From Paenibacillus prosopidis (GTDB lineage: Bacteria; Bacillota; Bacilli; Paenibacillales; Paenibacillaceae): a stretch of 62,599 bases of DNA. The notes below the pieces were generated by a model. It made no database searches. It had not been told where the DNA came from and was given only the letters and a program-made list of their open reading frames with translations. Location: assembly GCF_003337375.1 (NCBI RefSeq), contig NZ_QPJD01000022.1, positions 49,881 through 112,479 of the forward strand. The letters are read 5' to 3'. Shown here in pieces: positions 24,428-33,076 of this stretch. Position 1 is the stretch's first letter; each line of letters opens with the position of its first letter. Made by a program: the position numbers and the translations under genes.

Positions 24428-24901
24428 TTATTTTTTAGATTTTAGAAGAGAACTGAATAAGGCGTAGAAATTTTTTCGTTCTTCTTGTGAAAGTTGACTG
24501 TAGATATCCAGGAGTTCCTTTTCTTCTTTCGTGAATGAATATCCATTGGTTGCGATAAATTGTTTTTTTTCATTTAGAGGCATTTTTTTAACGATGTTGT
24601 AAGCGTCAAACCATATTTCTCGTTCTTCTTTTGTAAGGGAGTGAAGGTAGGTTAGGATATTTTTTTCATCTTGAGAGATTGAGTAACGAAGGAGACCAAG
24701 ATGATGCTCGATCGGTAAAACTTCCATAATTGGTACGTTCAAAGCGTTACAAATTTTTTCTAATGTGTTTAGTGATGGTGATCGGTTGTCATTTTCAACT
24801 TCGCTTATTGTAGATTGGGTGACATTCGCTTTTGCGGCTACTTCTGGAGTTGTCATATCTCTATCTAAACGAAGGGCGCGAATTTTACTACCAATATTCA
24901 T
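24428..24901 (-). CDS. XRE-family repressor divergent to the Tad operon
   Basis: A 157-residue protein. Residues 1-65 form a classic Cro/C1 helix-turn-helix (MTTPEVAAKANVTQSTISEV). The C-terminal 90 residues are helical with two similar segments, LTKEEREIWFDAYN and LSQEERKNFYALF, plus FTKEEKELLDIYSQ, a short repeat seen in phage-type repressors of Bacillota. It reads away from the Tad-like genes and toward the transfer operon, so it is well placed to control either or both. Confidence 0.85.
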   Translation of the reverse strand: MNIGSKIRALRLDRDMTTPEVAAKANVTQSTISEVENDNRSPSLNTLEKICNALNVPIMEVLPIEHHLGLLRYSISQDEKNILTYLHSLTKEEREIWFDAYNIVKKMPLNEKKQFIATNGYSFTKEEKELLDIYSQLSQEERKNFYALFSSLLKSKK

Positions 24902-25024
24902 TCATATCATCCGTCCTTGTAAGTATTATTGCCTATTTTAATTATTGTATCACACAGAGAAAAAATACGACTATTCTTTGTAGTTTCTTTAAAAGGATAT
25001 TTTAAGTAATTTTTGTTTACATCG

Positions 25025-25040
25025 TATCTTTATTAAGATA
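25025..25040. promoter_or_regulatory. Inverted repeat between XRE gene and Tad operon (possible operator)
   Basis: TATCTTTATTAAGATA is an inverted repeat placed next to TTTACA (25016) and a TAAAAT-like -10 (25037). A promoter for the pilus operon overlapped by a repressor site would fit. The assignment is tentative. Confidence 0.35.
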
Positions 25041-25137
25041 AAATGTATATAGGTATTATTTCTATAGTCACAAATACAATGCGCCATAGACCTATAAAAT
25101 ATGCACATTTTAGGGAAATCATTTTGTACTGGAGTGA

Positions 25138-26463
25138 ATGGGATTGTACGGAATTATTAGTAGTAGCGAATACATCTATGACATACGCCATGCCGTACAA
25201 GATAACAGTATATGGTTTGAAGAATCTGGGGAATTTTCGAGCGATACATTTCTAATTCATTGCCATTCAGCTGCGAAAGCTAACGTCCAAACACTCATTA
25301 TTGATATGACTTGCGTCGATGACGCTTCGTTCATCAGAGGGATTCAGCAATTTCGCTTATTAAGGGATTCTCGTATAGTCATTATTGCCCCAGGACGTGT
25401 TCCTGGAGATTCAACCATTACTACCTTGTTAGGGCTTCAAGTGTTGGACATCGTAGCTCCGCTAGTAGATGTGGACAATGAGGATGTTGATCGACCTTCT
25501 ATAGCGCCTTTGATAAAAGCACAACTGGCGTTAAAGCCATCCTACGGAAACGCGGTTCGGTGGGACGTGAAAACGGATGAAGCAGCAAATTTAAAAGAAT
25601 TGCAATCTCTTAAAAAGAATTTCTCGAAAGAAAAAGAGAAGGGGAAGGAAAGAGTATCGACGAATGGGCCGGATCAGAACTTACTCGATCATATTCATTC
25701 CGACCCCACTATCATTGAGTACATTTCTAACATGGATCTACCACCACCACCTAAATCAGTGGTTAAGGAAGTTGTGGTTTATAAGGACAGAATGGTTGGT
25801 ACACCAGTAATCGCTGTAGGCGGTGTTGATCGACGTACTGGATCAACTTGGACGGCAATGCAGACAGCACGTTTTCTAGCCGGCAGAGGGTTCAAAACGG
25901 TTTGTTTTGAACTAAATGATGCCTTGTGCAGTCCAAACGTCTTTCGGTTCATGGATTTTCAAGAATCTAAGCATACCCCTGGTGGATTTCACATTGATGG
26001 AGTCGATCTATTCTCGAATGATAGATTAATTTCTGTTGATCGCATCATCTCAGAATATGAATATGCGGTATTGGATTTAGGACAGATAATTAAAAACAAT
26101 AAGCTAAATGAGGGTATTGATCTTTTTGTACGAGCCAATATTCAAATCGTAACCGCAGGATCGAGTGATTGGGATTTCGATCGACTAACAGCTGCTATTA
26201 GCCTCTTTCAAAGCCGTGATATCTCTAAAAAGCTAAATATCTTAATCAATTTAGCAAGTGAACAACGCTTCAATGAAATCAATAAGCTTTTCACGAAGCA
26301 AGAGAAAGAAGATTATAAGCTGTCATTCTATCAAGCCCCGTATATGCCGAATGATACGACCATCGATTTAAGGACTGAAGAGTTACTAACGATGATTATG
26401 GCGGAATTTTTATCCGTAGAAAAACAAAAACGATCTTGGCATTTTTGGAAAAGGAGAAGTTGA
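25138..26463 (+). CDS. TadZ/CpaE-like MinD-fold protein, first copy
   Basis: A 441-residue protein. The N-terminal 130 residues alternate strands and helices like an atypical receiver domain (LIIDMTCVDDASFIRGIQQF). A charged linker with PPPPKSVVKE follows near 200-215. The C-terminal half is a ParA/MinD fold in which the P-loop is altered: VGGVDRRTGSTWTA replaces KGGVGKT. TadZ and CpaE proteins place Tad pilus machines in the cell and often have such degenerate ATP sites. GGAG precedes ATG 25138. It opens the pilus operon. Confidence 0.65.
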   Translation: MGLYGIISSSEYIYDIRHAVQDNSIWFEESGEFSSDTFLIHCHSAAKANVQTLIIDMTCVDDASFIRGIQQFRLLRDSRIVIIAPGRVPGDSTITTLLGLQVLDIVAPLVDVDNEDVDRPSIAPLIKAQLALKPSYGNAVRWDVKTDEAANLKELQSLKKNFSKEKEKGKERVSTNGPDQNLLDHIHSDPTIIEYISNMDLPPPPKSVVKEVVVYKDRMVGTPVIAVGGVDRRTGSTWTAMQTARFLAGRGFKTVCFELNDALCSPNVFRFMDFQESKHTPGGFHIDGVDLFSNDRLISVDRIISEYEYAVLDLGQIIKNNKLNEGIDLFVRANIQIVTAGSSDWDFDRLTAAISLFQSRDISKKLNILINLASEQRFNEINKLFTKQEKEDYKLSFYQAPYMPNDTTIDLRTEELLTMIMAEFLSVEKQKRSWHFWKRRS

Positions 26464-26465
26464 GT

Positions 26466-27188
26466 GTGAAAAAAATATTACGACTTCTGTTGTTCGCAAC
26501 CGTCATTGCAGCAGGTCCGATGCTATTAATAGGTTGGACAAAATGGGTGGAGCCAAAGTGGGGAACCGTACAGGTCATACAGGCGGCGAAAGAAATTAAA
26601 CGAGGACAGATCATTAAGAAAGACGATTTGAAAGTAGTAAACATTAAGGCGGATCAAATCGTATCCAATCGGAAGACTGAACCAAATGAATCAAACCGGT
26701 TAACTAATGGCTCTTTGATCATTGGAGAAGAAGCTCTCCGGACGATATACGTGAACGAGCAAATTATAGAAGATATGTTAGGTCTAGACGAATTAAAACC
26801 GGGAAATGGTGAGTCAAACATGCCGATCCCGAATGATTGGATACTCATGGTGCCCGGAAGTTTGCTCAGAGGAGATCACATTTCATTGATGCCCGTTTTA
26901 GATAAAACAAGAATGCAGGGAGAAACTTCACGGAATGCTCTTGAAGAAGATGAAGAAAAAACTGTAAAGCCGGCTGCAGTATCCGAATCAGATGTGGACG
27001 CGTTGACCGATATTCCCGTTAGTTATTCTAAGGCAGGAAATAACCAAGAGGTGACAACAGAGGATGATGGACGACAAAAGCCCTCGGGAGCGGTTAAAAA
27101 TTTAGAAATCGTCGTGAATGAAAATCAACGGAAGCTCATTATTAAGTACGGCAGCGAAGGTTATAAATTCCTTGTGACTTATCGCTAA
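26466..27188 (+). CDS. CpaB/RcpC-like SAF-domain membrane protein
   Basis: A 240-residue protein. GTG 26466, with AAGGAGAAG upstream, is preferred over an earlier in-frame ATG at 26436 inside the previous gene. One membrane segment (residues 5-25) is followed by an SAF-like domain (VIQAAKEIKRGQIIKKDDLKVV), the hallmark of CpaB/RcpC, which in Tad systems links the machine to the cell wall or outer layers. The last 80 residues are acidic and less conserved. Confidence 0.7.
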   Translation: MKKILRLLLFATVIAAGPMLLIGWTKWVEPKWGTVQVIQAAKEIKRGQIIKKDDLKVVNIKADQIVSNRKTEPNESNRLTNGSLIIGEEALRTIYVNEQIIEDMLGLDELKPGNGESNMPIPNDWILMVPGSLLRGDHISLMPVLDKTRMQGETSRNALEEDEEKTVKPAAVSESDVDALTDIPVSYSKAGNNQEVTTEDDGRQKPSGAVKNLEIVVNENQRKLIIKYGSEGYKFLVTYR

Positions 27189-27202
27189 ATGGAGGTTTTT
27201 TG

Positions 27203-28354
27203 ATGAAAGCATATATTCTACTTAATCAGTCCGGTGTAACTGATGCTTTCCATGAACTGAATGAAATAGAGAGTGTTGAAAGCTTCATATTAGGAGAAAA
27301 TCTGAAATTCGAAGAAAAAAGTATCATCGTCGTTTCGGATCAATACGCGGATATTAAAACCATGATACAAATTCGTTCGGAAAACCCAGTGGCGGAAATG
27401 TTCTATTTCGTCCAACTATATGAAGATGCCACGGAAGCTAAAGCGATACAAAGTACACTCAAAGCTCATAACATCCGGGTATTACCACCCTATCTAACTG
27501 GGAAACAAATCGCTGAACAAATCGAGGCCGAACTTTTTACTTCAACGAAAGGATCCAGTCGAGTAGTCGCGGCGCTAGGAACTATTTATGACGTAGGTCT
27601 AAGCTCATCCCTCTTATTGCTAAGTAAGCAAATTACAGAGGTCAGCAATATTCGTGTCGGTGTTATCGGGCTTAATGGTTGGAATCCAGGTACAACATTT
27701 ATCGATTATAAAGGAAAATATTTGGATGAACTATGGGGCGTACTTGATGGACGGCAAATGCAACCCGAGGATTTAGACGAAAAAATGGACGAGCTACATC
27801 CAGGTGTATTTTACTTGGCAGGCAATAGAGATATGTTGAAAATTTACACCTACACACCGGAAGGCATTAAGCACTTAATTGATTTGGCCAAACAACGATT
27901 CGATTTAGTTATTTTAGATGTTGGTCATCATTTGGATACACCACTAGCAGTCCAAGCGATTTTATCCAGTGATCTTATGTTTGTCTATACTAACCAGCGC
28001 ACAGCTGCTAAAGAAAACTGGTTCCGTTACAAAGAGCAAGTACTTGAAAGAGAACTTGGATTAGATATTGATCATGCGAAAAATATTTGGCTTGTTTGTA
28101 ACAAAATGTTTCCATCATCAGATGTCGAAACACATAGGCATTTGTCTGAAATATACAAACTACCATGCATGGCCAGCATCCCTTATTACAATACCTTATA
28201 TCGCGTTGAATTTCGGAAAGACCTAATGGCCTTTAACGAAAAAAAATATATTAGTGAGCTGAATCGGATCGTGAATGGGCTTCTCGATTTCTATAATTTT
28301 CCCCTTAAAGAAACGGGAAAGAAATCAAAAAGTTGGTTCGCATTATCGCGATGA
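27203..28354 (+). CDS. TadZ/CpaE-like MinD-fold protein, second copy
   Basis: A 383-residue protein built like the first TadZ-like protein: a receiver-like N-terminus, then a MinD-like domain with a degenerate nucleotide loop (ALGTIYDVGLSSS) and a preserved FDLVILDVGHH. The region VYTNQRTAAKENWFRYKEQV near 270 matches the switch area of the fold. Start ATG 27203 follows GGAGG at 27191; the overlapping TTG at 27200 is less likely. Two unlike TadZ paralogues in one operon suggest a heterodimer or separate tasks. Confidence 0.6.
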   Translation: MKAYILLNQSGVTDAFHELNEIESVESFILGENLKFEEKSIIVVSDQYADIKTMIQIRSENPVAEMFYFVQLYEDATEAKAIQSTLKAHNIRVLPPYLTGKQIAEQIEAELFTSTKGSSRVVAALGTIYDVGLSSSLLLLSKQITEVSNIRVGVIGLNGWNPGTTFIDYKGKYLDELWGVLDGRQMQPEDLDEKMDELHPGVFYLAGNRDMLKIYTYTPEGIKHLIDLAKQRFDLVILDVGHHLDTPLAVQAILSSDLMFVYTNQRTAAKENWFRYKEQVLERELGLDIDHAKNIWLVCNKMFPSSDVETHRHLSEIYKLPCMASIPYYNTLYRVEFRKDLMAFNEKKYISELNRIVNGLLDFYNFPLKETGKKSKSWFALSR

Positions 28355-28366
28355 GGGAGGTAAAGC

Positions 28367-30022
28367 GTGAATTCCAAAAAGAAGACCGTCAGATTCAATT
28401 TGCAGCAATACAGTAAAAACAACGGACTTCATAACCGCGGATCTAACGATGAAAGGTTATCTTATCCGATTGGCGTTTTAGAAGAAGTAGCAAGTCCTTC
28501 TAATATATCTTCTTTCGAGAAGGTATGTGAGCAATTTAAAGAGGAACTTAAAGCCGAATTCTTATCCATTGCAGCTACAAAAGAAGGCGATGATATGATC
28601 AATTTGGAGTCATATGCCGTTATTGGAAAGCAAGAATCGGTAACCGCTATGCTCGAAAAGATCGACACCTTTGTAACTAATCGAAAATTACGTGACATTC
28701 ACATTCCCATCTATTACAAAGACATTCATACATTTTCTGATGTGGAGCAGCGGAAATACAGTAATTTAGCACACGCTATTTTCCATGAAAATTATGGATT
28801 AAATGCACTTGCTTATTGGACCATGATGCCTGGCAGCTATGCTATGCAATCCATTGGTAGAAAAATATGGATGCATAATCCCGATAGTGGGCGATTCGAA
28901 CGAATGAAATTTGAAATTTCTTCGGATGATGTCGTTAAAAAAATCATCCGTACACTTGAGACTCATAAATCCGGTGCAAAAATAAATGAACAGAAACCGG
29001 AAATTGAGCTTGATCTTTATACGGGTGAACGGGTTTCCATTTTGATTGAGCCTAGGGTAAAGCGTAGTGTAATTACCTTTAGGCGAGTACTTCGAAATAA
29101 AGTTAGTTTAAGAAAACTATCGTATGAAGACAATCTTTTTCCAACAGAATCATTACCGTTATTTGAAGGTATTAGTTTAACGCAGCCCAATGCTGTTATA
29201 TCGGGTCCTATGGGAACTGGGAAGACAACGTTATTGCGTGCCATCATTCATGAGAGAGCCGATGATTTAACGGGAATTAGTATTGAAAATGACTATGAGA
29301 TTCAAATCAGTGTTGACAATCCTAATAAAAAATTTATTGAAATGATTCTGAATGGTTCTAGTTTTGAACAAGCACTTGAAAAAGCACTTCGTACCGATGC
29401 AGATTACGGTGTCATTCAAGAGGTTCGTATCGTAGAAGCTGAAGGCGCCATGATTATGTGCGAGAGATTACAGAAAGGTTTTCTTACCACCACCCATATT
29501 TGGAGGCCTGACACGATACCAGAACAATGGGCACGACTCATTTGTCGTTCAAATGGGGGAGGGGATCTACAAGCAGAAACGAAACGTGTTGCTGAATATT
29601 TGGATCTCATTATTTTATTGCAAATGGACGAGTCCAAAACGATTAAATGGGTGGAGAGTGTCCAGGAGCTTCGCTTTAATCGTGAAAATGGTGAGATTAG
29701 TACACATCAAATTATGCGACGAAACGATAAAACAAATGAGTATGAATATCGTGCCGATCTAAGCAAGCAGCTGCAGAGGGAAATGCGGCACAAAAATAAA
29801 AAATGGTTCGATATTTTGATAAAAACCTTGGAAGAGCTTGAACGTAAATCTCCGATACCTGAAGGAGAGGGAATTGTAGTCTTTAATCCAGCAATAGCGG
29901 ATCCGCAGTATCGTCTAGCGATAGCGACAGAAGCCTTAGTTCAGAAGCAAACACAAACCGCTGAAGCGATGGAACGTATTGCATCGTTTCTCGAGATGTT
30001 TATGAAGAAAGAAGGGAACTAA
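28367..30022 (+). CDS. tadA: TadA/VirB11-type secretion ATPase
   Basis: A 551-residue ATPase with the P-loop SGPMGTGKTTLLRAII near 281-294 and the Asp box FIEMILNGSSFEQALEKALRTDADYGVIQE near 324-353. The variant VIQEVR replaces the usual RGEIR/ E-box. It then has TTTHIWRPDTIPEQWARLI. It should drive pilus assembly from the cytoplasmic face. GGGAGG precedes GTG 28367. The 180-residue N-terminal domain and the long C-terminal region (after about 430) are larger than in a minimal VirB11. Confidence 0.85.
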   Translation: MNSKKKTVRFNLQQYSKNNGLHNRGSNDERLSYPIGVLEEVASPSNISSFEKVCEQFKEELKAEFLSIAATKEGDDMINLESYAVIGKQESVTAMLEKIDTFVTNRKLRDIHIPIYYKDIHTFSDVEQRKYSNLAHAIFHENYGLNALAYWTMMPGSYAMQSIGRKIWMHNPDSGRFERMKFEISSDDVVKKIIRTLETHKSGAKINEQKPEIELDLYTGERVSILIEPRVKRSVITFRRVLRNKVSLRKLSYEDNLFPTESLPLFEGISLTQPNAVISGPMGTGKTTLLRAIIHERADDLTGISIENDYEIQISVDNPNKKFIEMILNGSSFEQALEKALRTDADYGVIQEVRIVEAEGAMIMCERLQKGFLTTTHIWRPDTIPEQWARLICRSNGGGDLQAETKRVAEYLDLIILLQMDESKTIKWVESVQELRFNRENGEISTHQIMRRNDKTNEYEYRADLSKQLQREMRHKNKKWFDILIKTLEELERKSPIPEGEGIVVFNPAIADPQYRLAIATEALVQKQTQTAEAMERIASFLEMFMKKEGN

Positions 30023-30024
30023 CT

Positions 30025-31014
30025 ATGATTTTTATCCTTCTTAAAGGTCTAATTTATCTCGGTTCTACCATTATTACGTCATATGCCGTTTACCTCATTT
30101 TAAAAGGCGCTCTAACTAGCTTGAATAAAAAAATTGAAGTAGAGAACCGCATGAAAAAAAATGCAATGGAGCGTAAGAATGTTCATCTTGGCATAGTGAA
30201 AGATGTCACATTTTTAGAGAATATTTACCGTGATTTGGATAACATGCTGATGATAACTAAGAAGAATTATCAAAAGACTTCATCAGTACAAAATTTCGTG
30301 ATTTATCATCTTGTGATGTTTGGTATTCTTTCTATTTTTATTGGGGGCTTGTCTCATTCTTACTTGTTTGGCGGAGCACTTGCGGTTTTGTTCGTTTACG
30401 GAAATTTTATGCGGTACCGTGTAAAGCTTCGCAAATTGCGAATAGATCGAGGATATCAGCTTGCTGAGCTGACAGGAGCAATCGCATCTACTTACAATAG
30501 TTCTTTGCAGCCACAAATGAAGATAACACTACGTGAAGTAGTAAAAGAAAATCCGGATTCTCCGTTTAAAAAACAGCTGCAAGAGATCATAAGGATTGAT
30601 CAAAATTACGTTAATCCTGAAGAATTAATGATTGGTATCGACAGTTTTGTATACAGCATTAATACCTCATTTGCCAGGGAACTTGGCTTCACTATATATA
30701 AAGCTCTCACAACTAAGGAGTTTGTAGGTGACACATTAACACGAATTGATGCAAAAATTCATCAAAATATTCTAGATATTAAAAACGAAACGGCTGAAAA
30801 GACCGATGTTAAAAATCTAAGTTGGTTTCATTTGATCGCTTTTCCAGGCACGTTTCTAATTCTTGCTCTGTTTTTGAATATTACAGATGAAAGCATTCTA
30901 CATTATCAATTTCAGACCGCTCAAGGTCGCGCTGGTTTTCTCCTATCCGTTTTATTTATAGGCATGGCCCGCGTTGTTGCGTCTTGGTTCTTGCGCCAGC
31001 CAAATGATTACTAG
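30025..31014 (+). CDS. TadB-like pilus platform membrane protein
   Basis: A 329-residue protein with membrane segments near residues 1-28, 92-130 and two at the C-terminus (WFHLIAFPGTFLILALFLNI and GFLLSVLFIGMARVVASWFL). A cytoplasmic helical region lies between. This is the GspF/TadB layout of an inner-membrane platform for a Tad pilus. It starts two bases after the ATPase stop and is followed by a second platform gene. Confidence 0.7.
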   Translation: MIFILLKGLIYLGSTIITSYAVYLILKGALTSLNKKIEVENRMKKNAMERKNVHLGIVKDVTFLENIYRDLDNMLMITKKNYQKTSSVQNFVIYHLVMFGILSIFIGGLSHSYLFGGALAVLFVYGNFMRYRVKLRKLRIDRGYQLAELTGAIASTYNSSLQPQMKITLREVVKENPDSPFKKQLQEIIRIDQNYVNPEELMIGIDSFVYSINTSFARELGFTIYKALTTKEFVGDTLTRIDAKIHQNILDIKNETAEKTDVKNLSWFHLIAFPGTFLILALFLNITDESILHYQFQTAQGRAGFLLSVLFIGMARVVASWFLRQPNDY

Positions 31015-31026
31015 GAGGGGCATCAA

Positions 31027-31917
31027 TTGGGTTTTACCATTGCTACATATGTCTTATACTCCATCATTATCTTCATATATCTGTTTGCAGCCAAGCTCTT
31101 AGGAAATATTTTAAATGCAAAACTTCCTGAAAAAGAGACCATCTTGCAGCGAATTAAATATCAAAATTTAAAGATGAGAGATGTATTTATTTCGCCAGAA
31201 TTAGAAAAAGAATTTATGAATGCCGGTTATCCATTTAAGTTAAATGCCAAGCGATTTCAAATTTGGCGGTTCCTCATTGCTTTTGGCCTGTTAGGATTCG
31301 GGATTTACAACTTTTTTTATAAACCTGGGTTAGCTCCCGTAATTAAAGTATTGTACTTAGCTTGCCCATTGCTATTTCTAACTCTCATTACGAATCCAAA
31401 ACGAAAAACAATGAAAGCAATTTTTCAGATGTATCAAAATCGTAATGACTATCTAAAAAATCAAGAGCTCTTCATGGTTTACTCTATGATTACCGATGAG
31501 CTCAAAGATGCCGGCAATCAGGTCATTAATATCCTGGATCTGATTCGTAAATTGAGATTGTACACACCACGCATCCGGGGGTCCATTAATAAAGGACTTC
31601 GTAACAACAAATCCGGTATTGACGTTGTGATGAACATAATAGGTGACGATATAGGTACTGAAGAAGCAAAAGAGGTATGTAAGATTATTGCAGGCATGCA
31701 AAACGCAGGCCAGCAAAATGTACATGAACTCATTGCAAAGCGCGAGGATACTTATATCGCCACTCTTAGAGCCAATAGACAAAAAAGGAGGACCACTTTA
31801 ACCAATATCGTAAATCCGATTGTTTGGTTGCCATTGTTCGTGTATATCATGAACATCATGTTTGTCGTTATGCAAATGATCAGTTCTATGAGTAATAGCT
31901 TAACCACACTAAAGTAA
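31027..31917 (+). CDS. TadC-like pilus platform membrane protein
   Basis: A 296-residue protein starting at TTG 31027 with AGGAGGGG upstream. It has an N-terminal membrane segment, a pair near residues 75-125, a helical cytoplasmic part, and a C-terminal segment IVNPIVWLPLFVYIMNIMFVVM. Order and size match TadC after TadB. Confidence 0.7.
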   Translation: MGFTIATYVLYSIIIFIYLFAAKLLGNILNAKLPEKETILQRIKYQNLKMRDVFISPELEKEFMNAGYPFKLNAKRFQIWRFLIAFGLLGFGIYNFFYKPGLAPVIKVLYLACPLLFLTLITNPKRKTMKAIFQMYQNRNDYLKNQELFMVYSMITDELKDAGNQVINILDLIRKLRLYTPRIRGSINKGLRNNKSGIDVVMNIIGDDIGTEEAKEVCKIIAGMQNAGQQNVHELIAKREDTYIATLRANRQKRRTTLTNIVNPIVWLPLFVYIMNIMFVVMQMISSMSNSLTTLK

Positions 31918-31943
31918 ACCAAAACTAAAGGAGTGTATGTTAA

Positions 31944-32093
31944 ATGTTCGGTAAATCGCTAGGTGAGATCTTTGAAATTATTGGTGTCGTACTTTCGATT
32001 GGCATTGTAGTATTTCTTTTAATTTGGGGCCTTATTAGCGGGCTTAGTGGTGACATGTCAGATACTTTCAATAACATCCAAATGCCATCTTAA
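31944..32093 (+). CDS. Flp-like pilin candidate, 49 residues
   Basis: A 49-residue peptide: a short polar start (MFGKSLGEIFEI), one hydrophobic stretch (IGVVLSIGIVVFLLIWGLI), and a polar tail. Size and build match Flp-type pilins, and it sits between the platform and TadE-like genes, where flp pilins are often found. A canonical Gly-Glu cleavage site is present as G-E at residues 7-8, with Phe two residues on. AAAGGAG precedes ATG 31944. It would be the fibre subunit of this pilus. Confidence 0.65.
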   Translation: MFGKSLGEIFEIIGVVLSIGIVVFLLIWGLISGLSGDMSDTFNNIQMPS

Positions 32094-32118
32094 TCCTAAT
32101 CAGCTACCATTCGCTTTC

Positions 32119-32140
32119 GGGGGGATCACAAGTCTCCCCC
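32119..32140 (+). terminator. GC hairpin after the pilin gene
   Basis: GGGGGA at 32120-32125 pairs with TCCCCC at 32135-32140. No T run follows, so it is more likely an mRNA-stabilising or partly terminating hairpin. That would let the pilin be made in excess over the downstream minor components. Confidence 0.5.
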
Positions 32141-32161
32141 AAGAAAGGAGGCCAAACTGTT

Positions 32162-32560
32162 TTGTTTAATAAAGCGTTGGCCGAGATTTTAACTGTTTAT
32201 TTTCTTATCTTATATCTCTTCCAGCCACCCCTACATGAATTATTTAATGTTAGAAGTAACGCTGTGGAAATTGTATTAAATCAAGGTATAGCAAAAGCAG
32301 CTTCACTCGATAACGGCTATTTTACACCCGAGATTATTCAAGAAATGAAAGATACATTGCGAGTGAAGTTTTTCATCCCGGAGAGCTCGGTAACCTTTAC
32401 CGGCACGAACGTTCCGATGCCACGCGGGGAATACATTGAAGGCACATTAAAAGTGAAAGCTTCACCGCTTTGGATTTTTCAAAATTTAGCAGGGTCAGAT
32501 AACGCTCCTAAATACATCACTCGTCATGCGACTATGATGAGCGAATATATGGAGAGGTAG
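32162..32560 (+). CDS. TadE-like minor pilin/pseudopilin
   Basis: A 132-residue protein starting at TTG 32162 behind AAAGGAGG. A hydrophobic N-terminus (ALAEILTVYFLILYLFQPPL) is followed by an extracellular alpha-beta part. TadE-type pseudopilins have this layout and follow the platform genes. It may help start or stabilise the pilus. Confidence 0.55.
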   Translation: MFNKALAEILTVYFLILYLFQPPLHELFNVRSNAVEIVLNQGIAKAASLDNGYFTPEIIQEMKDTLRVKFFIPESSVTFTGTNVPMPRGEYIEGTLKVKASPLWIFQNLAGSDNAPKYITRHATMMSEYMER

Positions 32561-32565
32561 AGACT

Positions 32566-33060
32566 ATGGGTCGATCCTTACTAATAACTGCGCTTACCTT
32601 AATTTTTTTATTAATGGAATCTACCAATGCAGATCGTGCGGCAAATACATCAGTCATTAATGCTATGACCTATAGTCTTCAATACGCTGCGCATGATGCC
32701 GCTTTGCAGATCGACCCTATCGAAAAAGCAGATGGATATATTGTTTTTAGACGGGATCAGGCAAGAAATGTTTTTGAAGAAACCTTGCAAAGAAATTTAC
32801 GATTAAAAGAGGATATGATGCCTTTACCCAATACTTTGCTCGATGATCCTGTTGAAATAATCTTTGAAGATTACGTGGATGATTCGAGCGGTATTACATT
32901 CCCCTATAACTATGTTAATGATCAGTATGGTATCTATAAAACTATTTTTGGGCCGTCCGTTATTTATGAGATTCGCGTGAAAAGTCCAAAGACAAGCAAA
33001 TACTCATATGACGGCTACATTTATAAGAATGTCATTGAACAATATCCACTGCCCAATTAA
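32566..33060 (+). CDS. Second TadE/TadF-like secreted component
   Basis: A 164-residue protein with an N-terminal hydrophobic segment (SLLITALTLIFLLMESTNAD), then a soluble domain rich in Asp and Tyr. It starts five bases after the previous stop, with GAGAGG before the ATG. Position and topology suggest a minor pilin partner of the preceding protein. I do not recognise the soluble domain. Confidence 0.5.
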   Translation: MGRSLLITALTLIFLLMESTNADRAANTSVINAMTYSLQYAAHDAALQIDPIEKADGYIVFRRDQARNVFEETLQRNLRLKEDMMPLPNTLLDDPVEIIFEDYVDDSSGITFPYNYVNDQYGIYKTIFGPSVIYEIRVKSPKTSKYSYDGYIYKNVIEQYPLPN

Positions 33061-33076
33061 GGAGTGAAAAGAAAAA

